DNA of 10,786 nt from Chloroflexota bacterium (GCA_015478675.1 JADMIH010000130.1:1-10786); one strand, 5' to 3'. Shown: positions 1 through 6,237, counted from the stretch's first letter. Notes: generated by a model from the letters alone, not told the origin. Translations and numbers: made by a program.

Positions 1-15
1 ACTCTGAACACTTAC
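1..15. repeat. Right terminal repeat of a MITE-like element, cut by the window edge
   Basis: The first 15 bases (ACTCTGAACACTTAC) match the right ends of the two fuller copies in this window: ACTCTGAACTCTTAC ending at 6200 and ACTCTGGACGCTTAC ending at 10704. Only the tip is visible; the rest would lie to the left. Like the other two copies it sits upstream of a gene, here the Rieske gene at 155. The match is short but includes the conserved CTCTG and CTTAC blocks, so a third copy is likely. Confidence 0.6.
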
Positions 16-154
16 TAATGAAGGGCCGTCTTCGCTTTATCGCCATCACCCCGCGCAATACACAGTACGCAACACTCATCGCGTTTCGCGCCTCGCGGCA
101 TACATATTGCATGTTAACCGCTATTCGGATCCCTTCTCCAGGAGGTAAAAGAAG

Positions 155-1039
155 ATGGCAACAGGACTCAGTCAGGAGATAATAGACAGACAGAAGTGGT
201 TGGACAGCGTGGCCGATGCTATACAGCCTATCATCAGCAATGCTTTCAACAACGCAGGGGAAGCAGGCCGTACAGCCAAGGACCTCCTAAATGGAGTGTG
301 GCTGGGGCACCCCTTGCACCCTTTACTGACAGATGTGCCTGTAGGCGCGTGGACGATCACCCAGTTATTCGACCTTGTGAGCATAGCCAGAGGTGACGAT
401 GAGGGCCTTGACAACGCCGCCGACCTTGCGCTGGGGGCAGGCATCCTGGCTGCTGTTGGAGCCGCTGTAACAGGGCTTACCGACTGGAGCGATATTGGAG
501 GCGCGCAACGGCGGATGGGCCTTGCCCACGCGCTTATAAACAGCGTAGGTTTGGTGCTGAATGTCGGCTCGCTCGCGCTGCGGCTGGGCAACAAACGCAA
601 TCGTGGGCTGGCGCGTTCCCTCTCTGCAAGCGGCTACGTCTTTAACGCCCTGGCTGCCTACGTCGGTGGCGAGCTTGTCTATACACTGGGCCAGGCTGTG
701 AACCGTGACGCCTGGGTAGAGGGGCCGGAGAAGTTTACTGATGTTGCCTCAGTTGAGGAGCTACAGGACGGCAAAATGGTGAAGATAGACCTGAATGGCC
801 GCCCAATCGTCCTGCTAAAAGACGACGATGGGATACATGCTTTCGATGGCGTTTGCCCGCACTTCGGCGGCCCTCTGTGGGAAGGCGAGCTAAACGGCCA
901 CATAGTGACATGCCCCTGGCACCTGTCGCAGTTCGACATAGCAAGCTGCCGACTTGTACATGGTCCGGCTACAGCTGCTGTGCCTTGCTATGAGGTACGC
1001 AAGCGCAATGGTCAGGTGCAAATACGCCTCGGCAAGTAG
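155..1039 (+). CDS. DUF2231 membrane domain fused to a Rieske [2Fe-2S] domain
   Basis: A 294-residue fusion. The N-terminal half looks like DUF2231: the signature GHPLHPLLTDVPVGAW is at residues 51-66, with hydrophobic helices near 62-78, 89-108, 124-144 and 157-178. The C-terminal part, from about 185, is a Rieske domain with both cluster-binding boxes: C234-P-H236 and C253-P-W-H256. This gives two Cys and two His ligands, as expected for a [2Fe-2S] centre. The GPLWEG segment between the boxes is also typical of ferredoxin-type Rieske proteins. The role is probably electron transfer at the membrane, but partner and substrate cannot be told. The start is set by AGGAGG at 140-145, nine bases before the ATG. 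The next gene follows after 55 bases on the same strand, suggesting co-transcription. No convincing promoter was found in 16-139. Confidence 0.93.
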   Translation: MATGLSQEIIDRQKWLDSVADAIQPIISNAFNNAGEAGRTAKDLLNGVWLGHPLHPLLTDVPVGAWTITQLFDLVSIARGDDEGLDNAADLALGAGILAAVGAAVTGLTDWSDIGGAQRRMGLAHALINSVGLVLNVGSLALRLGNKRNRGLARSLSASGYVFNALAAYVGGELVYTLGQAVNRDAWVEGPEKFTDVASVEELQDGKMVKIDLNGRPIVLLKDDDGIHAFDGVCPHFGGPLWEGELNGHIVTCPWHLSQFDIASCRLVHGPATAAVPCYEVRKRNGQVQIRLGK

Positions 1040-1094
1040 AGCGGATGGCGGTCGTCGGTGGCAACTCGTAACTGATCGCTAATGGAGGGCACCG

Positions 1095-1625
1095 GTGAGC
1101 AAAGGTAAGAAGCAAAATATAGTTCTGGGGGCTGTATGCGGCCTCGCCGCGGGAGCAGGAGCTGCGGCTGTTATGGACGGATATTGGGGCATTGTAAAGA
1201 AGATCGCAGGCGCGCGCCCCGAGCAAAAGCCAAAGGGCAACAGCGATGAAGAGAAAAAAGAGCCTTCAACGCAAATTGTAGCCGACAAAATATCAGACGC
1301 GGTGACAAGTCACGACGTGCCTAAAAAGGAAAAAGCGTACGCAGGGATAGGTGTACATTACGCGACCGGTGCGGCGTATGGCGCATTCTTCGGCGCTGCC
1401 GCTGCCAGGCTCCCACGATTGGGGTTGCTGGGGGGGCTGGCGTATGGGGTAGCTATATGGCTCTTCTTTGACGAGATAACCCTGCGCTTGCTTAATATCG
1501 CGCCCGATCCAAAGAAGGTACCTGTAGAAGAGCATGCCCAGGCCCTTGGCGCGCATCTGGTTTACGGCTCCGCTACCGCGCTATTTGCACGCTTGCTCCT
1601 ACGCCTGCTCGGCTCTAAATCGTAG
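1095..1625 (+). CDS. DUF1440-like (YagU-type) small membrane protein
   Basis: A 176-residue protein with a GTG start, supported by GGAGGG at 1084-1089, five bases upstream. It begins with a Gly/Ala-rich hydrophobic segment (residues 9-27) leading into MDGYWGIVKK, followed by a charged linker (about 41-82, rich in Lys and Glu). Two or three more hydrophobic stretches follow (about 85-104, 108-126, 150-171). The pattern resembles the DUF1440/YagU inner-membrane family, whose function is poorly known; YagU has been linked to acid resistance in E. coli, which need not apply here. The gene lies 55 bases after the Rieske gene and before a hairpin terminator, so the two probably form one transcript. 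Confidence 0.75.
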   Translation: MSKGKKQNIVLGAVCGLAAGAGAAAVMDGYWGIVKKIAGARPEQKPKGNSDEEKKEPSTQIVADKISDAVTSHDVPKKEKAYAGIGVHYATGAAYGAFFGAAAARLPRLGLLGGLAYGVAIWLFFDEITLRLLNIAPDPKKVPVEEHAQALGAHLVYGSATALFARLLLRLLGSKS

Positions 1626-1662
1626 AGCAACGTTGTTGCACAATGCTCAATATTGCAACAGA

Positions 1663-1705
1663 GAAGAAAAGCCCTTCCCATGCTTGTGGAGAAAGGCTTT
1701 TCTTC
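1663..1705 (+). terminator. Hairpin terminator after the Rieske/DUF1440 unit
   Basis: GAAGAAAAGCC (1663-1673) is the exact reverse complement of GGCTTTTCTTC (1695-1705). This gives an 11-bp stem with a 21-base loop, and the right arm is T-rich. A second smaller inverted repeat, TGTTGCA (1634-1640) and TGCAACA (1654-1660), lies between it and the stop codon. The pair closes the two-gene unit. There is no long T run beyond the stem, so how well it terminates is uncertain. Confidence 0.6.
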
Positions 1706-1762
1706 CCTGTTTTGATGTTGGCTGAGTTCCACCTCCCCTACTGGAAAGAGGTTAGGAGATGA

Positions 1763-2017
1763 GCATTTGATTATCCTAATCCAGAGGATACTGAGCGTTT
1801 GCGGGCTGCCTCAGGTGCACCTTGCCTTCCAACAGGAGGATATACCTGCGCGATTTGCTCTTTAGTACAAAATTGGGGACTATCCAAGAACGAACTTTCA
1901 CGTTATACTCAGTACATTACGTCTACTTGCTCCAACTTCGGCCTGATGCGTTGCCTGGTAGAGCTTTTTGGCGGTTCATATGTATCTTTGACCGTTACTA
2001 AAGTACCGCCGATATAA
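1763..2017 (+). pseudogene. Doubtful open frame, possibly a decayed gene fragment
   Basis: An open frame runs from just after the TGA at 1760-1762 to the TAA at 2015-2017. It could start only at the TTG at 1799. The translation opens AFDYPNPEDTERLRAASG, which looks protein-like, but what follows is Cys- and Ser-rich and matches no family I recognise. There is no clear ribosome binding site at the TTG. The end of the frame overlaps a candidate promoter. It may be a remnant of a lost gene, or chance. Apart from this, the candidate promoters and the short frame at 2063, I see nothing in the 590-base gap 1626-2215. Confidence 0.2.
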
Positions 2018-2018
2018 C
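1988..2018 (+). promoter_or_regulatory. Candidate promoter upstream of the HD-GYP receptor gene
   Basis: TTGACC (1988-1993) is a good -35 box. GATATA (2011-2016, 17-base spacer) or TATAAC (2013-2018, 19-base spacer) could serve as the -10. Between them lies CTAAAGTAC (1998-2006). The same nine bases occur at 5257-5265 in the operator-like region of the small peptide gene, so both promoters may share a regulator; nine bases is too little to be sure. It would give a leader of roughly 190 bases for the gene at 2216. Confidence 0.4.
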
Positions 2019-2029
2019 ACACATGGTCA

Positions 2030-2059
2030 TTGTACCGGAAGGTGAGGAGTTGGTATAAT
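2030..2059 (+). promoter_or_regulatory. Candidate extended -10 promoter for the HD-GYP receptor gene
   Basis: TGGTATAAT (2051-2059) is a perfect extended -10 box. A weak -35, TTGTAC (2030-2035), lies 18 bases before the hexamer. Transcription would start near 2066 and leave a leader of about 150 bases before the receptor gene at 2216. The -35 is poor, but extended -10 promoters tolerate this. It may act with, or instead of, the candidate at 1988-2018. Confidence 0.5.
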
Positions 2060-2062
2060 AGC

Positions 2063-2113
2063 ATGTACCATCATATTCTACTCGCAGTTGCAACCAATAA
2101 TAGCCGTTGTTGA
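2063..2113 (+). pseudogene. Short frame beginning like a universal stress protein
   Basis: ATG at 2063 opens a 16-codon frame, MYHHILLAVATNNSRC, that ends at a TGA (2111-2113). The first nine residues look like the first strand of a universal stress protein, which often starts MYxxILxAvDgS. Reading through the stop continues AGAFAAR, again similar to the Ala-rich first helix of that family, before another stop. This fits a decayed fragment of a USP gene. It could instead be a short leader peptide for the gene at 2216, or chance. A GGTGAGGAG stretch at 2041-2049 lies 13 bases before the ATG, a little far for a ribosome site. Confidence 0.3.
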
Positions 2114-2215
2114 GCGGGCGCTTTTGCTGCCAGGGCTCAGGTAAAGTGAGGCGTATTATCTGCTGTGGTTTGATGTTTATCTACAGCCCGTGCTAAAAGC
2201 TCATAGACTCATGCT

Positions 2216-5041
2216 ATGAAATATTCGCAGATAAGGCTACGGCGGCACTCAGCCGTTCCACAAAGCCCAGGAGCTAGCGCCCCGACAGGCGTTGTAAGCT
2301 CCACAGGCCCTTCTGAGAAGGGTGTGAGCTTCGCGTACCTGTCTTCTGCTCCTGTGAGTAAGGCACATGTTTTCGCCCCCTCGGTCTCCCACGCGTCCGC
2401 TACCGCCATCCTCAAGCCAGCCACCGGCGAGCACTACCGCTTCGCGACAGCTCTCATCCTGACTCTAGCCTACCTCGTCCTTCTCGTTAACACAGTCTTC
2501 CTCAGTATGGGCCGGGCGGATGTGGGGCTAACCGCCACTATGGGGGGAGATGGACGCTGGGTCGTTACATCTATAGTGCCTTCAGGCCCTAGCTACGATC
2601 AGGATGTGAGGCCCGGCGATATAATTGTCGGCGGTGACCAGTCGTTTATCCGCAGCCTGGCGGGTAAGAGAGGAGCGGTCAGCTTCAGTGGTGCCCAATC
2701 AGTTGTTATTCAGAGGGCGGACAGCGGCGAGCAAACGGTAACGGTAAGCGCAAAAGACAGGGACGGGGGCCAGCCCGTACAGAGATGGGGCTTCGCCTTC
2801 CTGGGGCTTATATTCATTGGGGTAGGTGGGCCAGTCTTCGTCAAAGCCAGGCAGCGCACAGCAGCCTCAGCCTTCTATATCTTCTGTGTGGCAACAGCAT
2901 CAGCCCTCGCCCTCGCGCCCGTAGCCTACCTCACCTATGGCTGGGCACTGGCGCTGATGTTCATCGCGATGATTGTAGTCACAGGGTCCTTTGCATTCTT
3001 CTTCTTCAGGTTTCCTGTCCAGATCGGCGCGACAAAGCTGCGGCAAACTCTCATCAGCGCTACGCTCATTGTGGCAGGAATTGCGATAATCCTTTGTTAC
3101 CTTTGGGTGCTCTCCGGGCATCCGAGTGACTACGAGTGGGTACAGCAACTATACTATTTGTATCTTGCAGGCTGCGCCCTGGCAGGGTTAGCGAGCCTGA
3201 TCAAATCCCTCATAGCAGAACGCTCGCCAGAGATCAGGCAACAGCTAGCGCTCTTGCTGGGCGGCACGGCCTTCGCAATCGGGCCGAGCGTGCTCTTCGG
3301 TTTGCTCCCTGGAATCCTGACTGGAAAGCCAATAGTAGGGCGGATGGAAACGACAGCTCTTGCGCTGGGCATCATGCCTCTCGCTTTCGCATATGCCATT
3401 ACTCAGCATCAGCTCCTCGGGGTGCGCAACTTCGTTCGCCGCAGTGTAGTCTACGTGATTATGGGATCGAGCGTGCTCCTCGTATTCTCGTTGGGTGCGG
3501 TTACCTTGAGCAACCTGGTGCCCAGCGACTGGGCACAGCACGAGTGGGGGCTCATAGGCTTCGGCCTCTTTGTCTTTCTGCTGGCCGCTTCCTTCAGCTA
3601 TTTGCAGCGTGTGGTTGAGCGGCTGGTGGACAAGTACATTTACCACGATGCCTACGACTACAAAGGCGCCCTTCTCCAATTCAGCGCGCAGTTGGCCGCT
3701 GAACAGAAACTGCAAACGCTTACAGATAACCTTGTAGAGCACACGTGCCGCTTAATGAACCTTAGTTGTGGTGTACTGCTGCTGGTGGCTCCGCAGGATA
3801 ACGAGGATAAACTCGCCACTGGCCCTTTTACGACCGATCTTGCGCTTGATACCTCCAAGCTGGATAGCACAATGCTCGACATTAAGGAGGCGGTGGCGCA
3901 AGTAGAGCAGATGGCCGCGGCAATAGAGTCCTGGGAGCCTCCGCCGGAGCAACCTGATACTCAACCTCCTGAGCAAAATGGGAACCAGCTTTGTCTTACT
4001 CCCTATGCGAGATATGGCGATTGCGCTGATTGGTTCATTGAAGGCTTGCAAGCCGAGCTATCAAAGCTGGGTGTGAGTATTGACCAGCAGTCTGATACAG
4101 CTATGCACTTTATCTACCTCAGCGAGGACGAGAGCGGCGCAGACACAGCACGTTATCAGGCGACCGCTGACGGCAGAGAAGACGGCGACATATCAGCGCT
4201 GGATTCAGGCTCCCTGAGCGCGCCGAGTGGGTCGGCCGAGAGAGGTGTCACCCGCAGTCTCGATCCTGACACGATACGATCCTTCCTCGGAGTGCCGCTG
4301 TGGACGCGCTCGCACTTCGTGGGCGTGCTCTGTCTTGGGGGCAAAAAGACGGGCGAGCACTTCACCAAAGATGACCTGTCGCTGCTCAGCACTCTTGGCA
4401 GCCAGGCGGCTCTCGCCATACACAACGCGCAGTTGACCGAGGTGCGCGAGCAGGCCCTTCTTGATACTATCACAGCGCTGGCGCATGCCATTGAAGCCAA
4501 AGATGGTTACACCAGCAGCCACTGCGAGAAGATGACGGGGCGGGCGGTCGCGGTAGCGCGCTCCCTGGGCTTGCCCGATCAAGAGGTCGAAAATGTGCGC
4601 CTCGGCGCTATTCTGCACGACGTGGGCAAGATAGGTATACCGGACGCAGTGCTCAACAAACCCGGTAAGTTGACTGCTGAGGAATACGAGATAATGAAGC
4701 AGCACGCCGTAATTGGCGCACGAATCGTGCAGCCTGTGGCAGCTCTACAGGGCGTTGTGCCCATAGTGCGCCACCATCAGGAACGTTACGATGGCAGCGG
4801 TTACCCGGCGGGTATAGCCGGGCAACAGATACCGCTAGGGGCCAGGATCATTGGCGTTGTCGATACTTATGGAGCTATGACAGAGGACCGCATCTACCGC
4901 AAAGCGCCCGGCCACGAACGGGCGGTCAATGAGCTAATACGCTTCGCCGGCCAACAGTTTGATCCCGATATCGTTCAGGTCTTCCTAAACCTCATGCAGG
5001 AGCACCCGGAACTGGCCGAGGCCGAATACTCTCACGCCTGA
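2216..5041 (+). CDS. ComP-like membrane receptor with PDZ, GAF and HD-GYP domains
   Basis: A 941-residue sensor. Residues 1-75 are Ser/Ala/Pro-rich. A membrane segment (77-97) is followed by an outside PDZ-like domain (about 100-182, with SGPSYDQDVRPGDIIVGGD) and then about nine more membrane segments (191-464). A linker, RVVERLVDKYIYHDAYDYKG (465-484), resembles the one that follows the membrane part of ComP-type kinases. A GAF-like region (about 485-745) contains a Pro/Glu/Gln-rich insert near 570-590. The C-terminus is HD-GYP: H801-D802-VGKIGIP, H853-H854, DGSGYP (859-864) and D883 in VVDTYGAMTEDR. Metal ligands and the GYP motif are intact, so c-di-GMP phosphodiesterase activity is likely. 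No kinase domain is present. A stop at 2204-2206 limits the start; no good ribosome site is seen, so the true start could be downstream (GTG at 2324 or 2357). The small peptide and ComQ-like genes follow directly. Confidence 0.9.
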   Translation: MKYSQIRLRRHSAVPQSPGASAPTGVVSSTGPSEKGVSFAYLSSAPVSKAHVFAPSVSHASATAILKPATGEHYRFATALILTLAYLVLLVNTVFLSMGRADVGLTATMGGDGRWVVTSIVPSGPSYDQDVRPGDIIVGGDQSFIRSLAGKRGAVSFSGAQSVVIQRADSGEQTVTVSAKDRDGGQPVQRWGFAFLGLIFIGVGGPVFVKARQRTAASAFYIFCVATASALALAPVAYLTYGWALALMFIAMIVVTGSFAFFFFRFPVQIGATKLRQTLISATLIVAGIAIILCYLWVLSGHPSDYEWVQQLYYLYLAGCALAGLASLIKSLIAERSPEIRQQLALLLGGTAFAIGPSVLFGLLPGILTGKPIVGRMETTALALGIMPLAFAYAITQHQLLGVRNFVRRSVVYVIMGSSVLLVFSLGAVTLSNLVPSDWAQHEWGLIGFGLFVFLLAASFSYLQRVVERLVDKYIYHDAYDYKGALLQFSAQLAAEQKLQTLTDNLVEHTCRLMNLSCGVLLLVAPQDNEDKLATGPFTTDLALDTSKLDSTMLDIKEAVAQVEQMAAAIESWEPPPEQPDTQPPEQNGNQLCLTPYARYGDCADWFIEGLQAELSKLGVSIDQQSDTAMHFIYLSEDESGADTARYQATADGREDGDISALDSGSLSAPSGSAERGVTRSLDPDTIRSFLGVPLWTRSHFVGVLCLGGKKTGEHFTKDDLSLLSTLGSQAALAIHNAQLTEVREQALLDTITALAHAIEAKDGYTSSHCEKMTGRAVAVARSLGLPDQEVENVRLGAILHDVGKIGIPDAVLNKPGKLTAEEYEIMKQHAVIGARIVQPVAALQGVVPIVRHHQERYDGSGYPAGIAGQQIPLGARIIGVVDTYGAMTEDRIYRKAPGHERAVNELIRFAGQQFDPDIVQVFLNLMQEHPELAEAEYSHA

Positions 5042-5074
5042 GCCTTAGAGCTTAGTATTAGATAGAACGAAAAC

Positions 5075-5111
5075 AGAGAGAAGATGCAGCCCAGGGCTGC
5101 ATCTTCTCTCT
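5075..5111 (+). terminator. Perfect 18-bp hairpin terminator after the receptor gene
   Basis: The 18 bases at 5075-5092 are the exact reverse complement of 5094-5111, with one base between the arms (the real loop would be at least three bases). It begins 34 bases after the receptor stop codon. The + strand has no T run after it, but AACGAAAACA precedes the left arm, giving a T-rich tail on the other strand. It separates the receptor transcript from the peptide cassette. Confidence 0.75.
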
Positions 5112-5251
5112 GCGCTTCCTACAAGAAAAGCCCTCCTCAGGTGCAATATAGGAAAATGGCTCCTTACAGTAGCGCGAATACGCCCCTATGTGTATAACTC
5201 TATAAGCCCCTACTTTCCACTTCACAAAGCGCACGTGTGAGGTGCCATCTG

Positions 5252-5335
5252 TAGCCCTAAAGTACTACGTAATTCGCAGTATTTAGCACAGTTTGGGTAG
5301 TACTTTTCTCCTACCTATTGACTTTCAGGTACTAC
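5252..5335 (+). promoter_or_regulatory. Operator-like GTACTAC repeats at the small peptide promoter
   Basis: Three related sites lie in 84 bases. AAAGTACTAC (5259-5268) and GTAGTACTTT (5297-5306) form a perfect 10-bp inverted repeat 28 bases apart. A third, GGTACTAC (5328-5335), sits in the spacer between the -35 and -10 boxes of the promoter at 5318. The first is preceded by TAGCCC (5252-5257), and the arrangement TAGCCC-N3-AGTACTAC recurs at 5842-5858. Site number, spacing and position suggest binding of a dimeric regulator, with repression likely if the spacer site is used. No such regulator is encoded in the window. Confidence 0.5.
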
Positions 5336-5346
5336 ATTGCTATACT
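5318..5346 (+). promoter_or_regulatory. Near-consensus promoter of the small peptide gene
   Basis: TTGACT (5318-5323), a 17-base spacer and TATACT (5341-5346) make the best housekeeping-type promoter in the window. Transcription should begin near 5353. This leaves a leader of about 180 bases before the peptide start at 5537, and it implies the peptide is expressed separately from the receptor, whose terminator lies at 5075-5111. Confidence 0.75.
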
Positions 5347-5352
5347 CTGGTT

Positions 5353-5536
5353 GCGTCGTAGCAAGCCTTTTCTGAGGAGCGAGGGCACTACGAAGGTGAC
5401 GAGAGCGGAGACACATGATAAGGAATATCTGTGCCACCGGCGGAAGGGGAGCATTCCTGAACATGGCCTTTTATACAAGCCATGTCCCGTGATGCACCTG
5501 TGAGCAGCCATATACACTAACAGGAGCATGACAGCT
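5353..5536 (+). promoter_or_regulatory. Untranslated leader of the small peptide gene
   Basis: About 180 bases lie between the promoter and the peptide start. ACATGGC (5461-5467) and GCCATGT (5479-5485) form a 7-bp stem with an 11-base loop. A possible shorter stem, GGAA with TTCC, lies just before it. The leader ends in AGGAG (5522-5526), the ribosome site of the peptide gene. No known riboswitch class is recognised. The length suggests post-transcriptional control, but the sequence alone does not show it. Confidence 0.35.
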
Positions 5537-5749
5537 ATGAACCTAAACGTTTTGGAAAAACTTGCACGACAGGTAATAAAGGGCGAGAACGTAGCCGAGA
5601 AGAGCACAGCTATGTTCAACAATGGCTATTTGACCCCCGCCGAGCACCGTTCGTTGAAATCGCTTTCGTGGCAGATCGCCGCGAACGTGCAGGCCAACGG
5701 CTCACCGGCAGCGACCCAGGCATTTAGAACCAACAGTTCCTGGGGATAA
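5537..5749 (+). CDS. Small protein with C-terminal SSWG, candidate ComX-like pheromone precursor
   Basis: A 70-residue protein opening MNLNVLEKLARQVIKGENV and ending TQAFRTNSSWG. The start at 5537 is chosen because AGGAG at 5522-5526 is ten bases upstream; the in-frame ATG at 5528 is only one base from it. The N-terminal half looks helical and amphipathic and the last 17 residues look flexible. It has no Cys, no signal peptide and no membrane segment. Trp occurs at 45 and 69. Length and a Trp next to the C-terminus match ComX precursors, whose C-terminal Trp is prenylated by ComQ. The neighbouring genes, a ComP-like receptor before it and a ComQ-like enzyme after it, support this strongly. 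ComX sequences vary greatly, so sequence similarity cannot settle it. It has its own promoter and terminator. That it is a real gene is quite sure; the pheromone role is an inference. Confidence 0.8.
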   Translation: MNLNVLEKLARQVIKGENVAEKSTAMFNNGYLTPAEHRSLKSLSWQIAANVQANGSPAATQAFRTNSSWG

Positions 5750-5762
5750 ACCGCGGAAGTGT

Positions 5763-5808
5763 GCAAATACAAGAGCCGGTGGAACGTTCCACCGGCTCTT
5801 GTATTTGC
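5763..5808 (+). terminator. 46-bp perfect palindrome, terminator of the small peptide gene
   Basis: Bases 5763-5785 are the exact reverse complement of 5786-5808, a 23-bp perfect inverted repeat with no spacer, centred on AACGTT. It starts 14 bases after the peptide stop codon. As RNA it would form a very stable hairpin. A T run is missing (the tail is CCATGAG), as with the other hairpins here. Termination or protection of the 3' end of the peptide message is the likely role; a protein-binding palindrome is possible. Confidence 0.75.
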
Positions 5809-5841
5809 CCATGAGAAAGTGCTGGTGCACCCGCAGAGGAT

Positions 5842-5858
5842 TAGCCCGTAAGTACTAC
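5842..5858 (+). repeat. Second copy of the TAGCCC-N3-AGTACTAC motif
   Basis: TAGCCC (5842-5847), three bases, then AGTACTAC (5851-5858) repeat the arrangement at 5252-5268 in the same orientation, with 14 of 17 positions necessarily equal. The two copies flank the peptide cassette. This one lies some 390 bases before the ComQ-like gene, so it could be an operator for a shared regulator or part of a repeat that brackets the cassette. No promoter was recognised next to it. Confidence 0.4.
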
Positions 5859-5973
5859 TACTCTCCGAGTGCGTAAACGCCTTCCCAAGGCCTCAATCTG
5901 AAGCCCTCGATGCGTGACTGACCACGCCTACAGGGTAACTGTTCAAATATAGGGTGGAAGGGGCTAGCCTGGT

Positions 5974-6097
5974 CCCCTCTCCCTTCATGGGAGATATACT
6001 CCCCAGCAATAAACCCCCTCTCCCCTTGTGGGAGAAGATCTGTATCCCTGTGCCCTCAGCATGACTAAAGCCCCCTCTCCCTTCATGGGAGAGGGGG
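5974..6097. repeat. Three C-rich hairpin modules inside the MITE-like element
   Basis: CCCCTCTCCCTTCATGGGAG (starting 5974), a variant with CCTTGTGGGAGA (6014-6035) and a third copy from 6071 repeat the same module at 40- to 57-base steps. The third is a perfect 11-bp hairpin, 6071-6081 with 6087-6097, around TTCAT. The shorter copy at 10562 has only one module, so this element has probably grown by internal duplication. Confidence 0.7.
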
Positions 6098-6149
6098 TTG
6101 GGGGTGAGGGTGCATTGGGGGGTGAGGGTGCGTTGGGGGTGAGGGTACG
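6098..6149 (+). repeat. G-rich tandem repeat, three units of 17-18 bases
   Basis: TTGGGGGTGAGGGTGCA (6098-6114), a second unit with one extra G (6115-6132) and TTGGGGGTGAGGGTACG (6133-6149) stand in tandem. With the GGGGG just before (6093-6097) there are at least seven runs of three or more G in 57 bases, enough for G-quadruplex formation on the + strand. The copy at 10562 has a single unit (about 10627-10640). This explains part of the length difference between the copies. Confidence 0.7.
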
Positions 6150-6237
6150 CCTCCACAGCTACTCCTTGAAGATTGCTCCACCCCAACTCTGAACTCTTAC
6201 TCTACAGGAGGTGCTCGGCAGTCAAGCTCTTTTTGTG

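Larger units (their letters stand above)
5935..6200. mobile_element. Complete 266-bp MITE-like element with 8-bp target duplication
   Basis: The left end begins GTAACTGTTCAAATATAGGG. The reverse complement of the right end (6177-6200) begins GTAAGAGTTCAGAGTTGGGG; 18 of 24 positions agree, ending in GGGTGGA. The flanks are CCTACAGG (5927-5934) and TCTACAGG (6201-6208), seven of eight bases equal and touching the element on both sides, as expected for an 8-bp target duplication. It encodes no protein. The interior holds three hairpin modules and a G-rich tandem repeat. It shares both ends and the blocks CTAGCC, CACAGCTACTC and AAGATTGCTCCACCCC with the copy at 10562-10704. A non-autonomous element moved by a transposase elsewhere in the genome is the best reading; the parent is not identified. 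Confidence 0.75.

Noticed and set aside
3136..3618. Long open frames inside the receptor and hydrolase genes, on both strands
   Set aside because: They are shadows of strongly supported reading frames and show no domain signal or ribosome sites of their own.
5318..5503. A 61-codon open frame upstream of the peptide gene
   Set aside because: It begins inside the -35 box of the strong promoter, lies in the leader, has no ribosome site and no family-like composition.
5528..5536. Upstream ATG for the small peptide
   Set aside because: Only one base separates it from the AGGAG site; the ATG at 5537 has a ten-base spacing.
5974..6097. C-rich repeated hairpins considered as a CRISPR array
   Set aside because: Only three uneven copies at differing spacings, bounded by terminal inverted repeats, with a clear relative at 10594-10630; no cas gene nearby.
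5893..6186. Minus-strand open frame opening MGWSNL, matched by another at 10451-10690
   Set aside because: Both translate the same repeat element (shared MGWSNL and NPLSHEGRGG); the similarity comes from the repeat and not from a conserved protein.
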